Of a DNA stretch of 5,569 nucleotides, positions 4,868 to 5,569 are shown piece by piece. Where the stretch lies: the NCBI GenBank assembly GCA_020433785.1, contig JAGRCC010000284.1, forward strand, positions 1-5,569. Reading direction: 5' to 3'. Origin of the DNA: Anaerolineae bacterium (GTDB lineage: Bacteria; Chloroflexota; Anaerolineae; 4572-78; J111). The notes below the pieces were generated by a model. The model did no database searches. It worked only from the letters and a program-made list of their open reading frames with translations, and was not told the DNA's origin. Position 1 is the stretch's first letter. Every line of letters starts with the position of its first letter. Position numbers and translations under genes: made by a program.

Positions 4868-5203
4868 TTACTGGGCATACAAAACTCGCCCTTCTTGCCG
4901 AGAACGATAGTAAATTGTCCCGGGCATGGCCGCATACCGATTATATTGGTCTTCAGTCACAACCACCAAGTCAAGAGGCACCATCAAATCTCGCAAAGCC
5001 CGATCCAGACGCATGGCTTCGTTGTACCGGTCGGTTACGTCTTTTTCAACGATCAACAAATCCAGATCGCTCTGGGGTTGAGCTTGATCCCGCGCTTGAG
5101 AACCAAATAGAATAATTTTAACCGGCGAGGCCAGCCCCACCAAGCGGTCAACAATTTCATTCAAAATTTCCGTTGACACACTTTGACTAGTAGTCGTCTC
5201 CAT
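4868..5203 (-). CDS. MNT-type nucleotidyltransferase (MntA-like antitoxin family)
   Basis: The 111-residue protein from the ATG at 5203 is a minimal nucleotidyltransferase of the DNA polymerase beta superfamily. The catalytic signature is complete: ILFGSQAR (31-38, the GS motif), then SDLDLL (45-50) with Asp46 and Asp48 at the standard GS-x10-DxD spacing, and the third carboxylate Asp78 in PLDLVVV. Proteins of this length act in HEPN/MNT toxin-antitoxin pairs, where the MNT enzyme inactivates the HEPN RNase by adding AMP to a tyrosine. No HEPN gene is next to it on either side within the window, so here it is orphan, or its partner lies elsewhere. A TTG at 5221 would add six residues. I prefer the ATG because AAGGA precedes it, although the spacing is short. 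A weak promoter, TTGCCC (5260-5255) with TATAAG (5235-5230) 19 bases apart, lies just upstream. Confidence 0.88.
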   Translation of the reverse strand: METTTSQSVSTEILNEIVDRLVGLASPVKIILFGSQARDQAQPQSDLDLLIVEKDVTDRYNEAMRLDRALRDLMVPLDLVVVTEDQYNRYAAMPGTIYYRSRQEGRVLYAQ

Positions 5204-5269
5204 TGTCCTTAAACCTGTCAACCTTTTTACTTATAGACAAAACAGATAAAAGACGGGCAATCCATCCCC

Positions 5270-5347
5270 GTCATTCCCGCATGCTTTTAGCGGGAATCTA
5301 CGCCTAAAGACCCTGTTAGATGCCCGACAAAGACATTCGGGCATGAC
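5270..5347. repeat. inverted pair of hairpin repeats (REP/MITE-like)
   Basis: Two 31-base arms lie in inverted orientation around a 16-base centre: 5270-5300 and 5317-5347. Each arm is itself a hairpin with a 9-base loop: ATTCCCGC/GCGGGAAT (5273-5280, 5290-5297) and ATGCCCGA/TCGGGCAT (5320-5327, 5337-5344). The arms start GTCAT and end ATCTA when aligned and agree at 24 of 31 positions. Two differences are paired changes that keep the stems. GTCATTCCCGC...GCGGGAAT is a motif I recognise as a common bacterial intergenic repeat. It sits in the region upstream of the nucleotidyltransferase gene. Confidence 0.75.
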
Positions 5348-5569
5348 ATAATGGCTTTCATTGTACGATGTTTATCTGACTTATCTATTAGCATTGCCTT
5401 GTGCAAATTGTAATTTGAAGCAGGGGAAATAGCAAGGGGTGTATTTAGGTTTGAGGGTGAACTTTCAAATAACCGGGCGACCAGTCCTACATTGCCTATA
5501 TTGGCGTCGATAGCCTCGATGACGGTTTCACCCAGGTTCAAGCCAACAACGTTGCCAAATGATCAATCA
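5348..5569. other. unassigned right end, no convincing gene
   Basis: This stretch, together with the repeat before it, carries no gene I can support. A minus-strand frame (5541-5287) needs a TTG start, has no ribosome site and its C-terminus is made from the hairpin repeat. A short plus-strand frame (5473-5562, ending TGA) has no start codon but has protein-like composition (YIAYIGVDSLDDGFTQVQ) and might be the tail of a decayed gene. Another plus-strand frame is open through the window end. None has a second line of evidence. Confidence 0.4.

Noticed and set aside
4806..4910. Plus-strand 34-codon frame starting TTG after AGGAG
   Set aside because: It is too short, uses TTG, has no promoter with a -35 box, and overlaps the end of the nucleotidyltransferase gene.
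5243..5378. 8-bp inverted repeat CAGATAAA/TTTATCTG flanking the hairpin pair
   Set aside because: It is short, AT-rich and far apart, so chance is a sufficient explanation.
5287..5541. Minus-strand 84-residue frame near the right edge
   Set aside because: It has a TTG start with no ribosome site and a stop shortly upstream, and its last 20 or so residues come from the hairpin repeat.

Overview
The window looks like an ordinary chromosomal stretch of a bacterium, most likely a member of the Chloroflexota (Anaerolineae-like). This placement is inference. It rests on a membrane-anchored protein with a long Thr/Pro 'PTATPT' stalk, a bacterial AP2-domain protein, intergenic palindromes with TGTCATTTCG ends, and moderate GC with GC-rich coding. 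There is no rRNA, tRNA, CRISPR array, transposase or phage gene.

Layout. (1) 1-374, minus: the N-terminal 124 codons of an AP2-domain DNA-binding protein that runs off the left edge, with a good sigma70-type promoter at 415-443. (2) 565-1332, minus: a one-pass membrane protein with a Thr/Pro-rich stalk and a C-terminal extracytoplasmic beta-type domain. (3) 1333-1930: a repeat-rich divergent intergenic region. It holds a GC hairpin, a 17-bp palindrome, a nested palindromic element (1477-1688), a 14-bp inverted repeat (1730-1826), and promoter candidates facing both ways. (4) 1931-2770, plus: a two-gene operon of a DUF350 membrane protein and a small alpha/beta protein. It is followed by several RNA-foldable hairpins and a strong intrinsic terminator (2894-2926). 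(5) 2985-4541, minus: a large protein with two in-register 118-residue helical repeats fused to a class I SAM-dependent methyltransferase. A second copy of the palindromic element (4600-4700) sits just upstream and may supply its -35 box. (6) 4868-5203, minus: an MNT-type nucleotidyltransferase of the kind paired with HEPN toxins, but with no HEPN partner here. (7) 5204-5569: a covarying pair of hairpin repeats (5270-5347), then a stretch with no convincing gene.

How the genes relate. Only the DUF350 gene and the small gene after it look co-transcribed. The others are separated by repeat-bearing intergenic DNA and show no clear common pathway, and I see no evidence for one integrated new system. 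The most unusual items are the duplicated helical domain fused to a methyltransferase, the nested palindromes, the hairpin pair with compensatory changes, and the long-spaced inverted repeat between divergent promoters.
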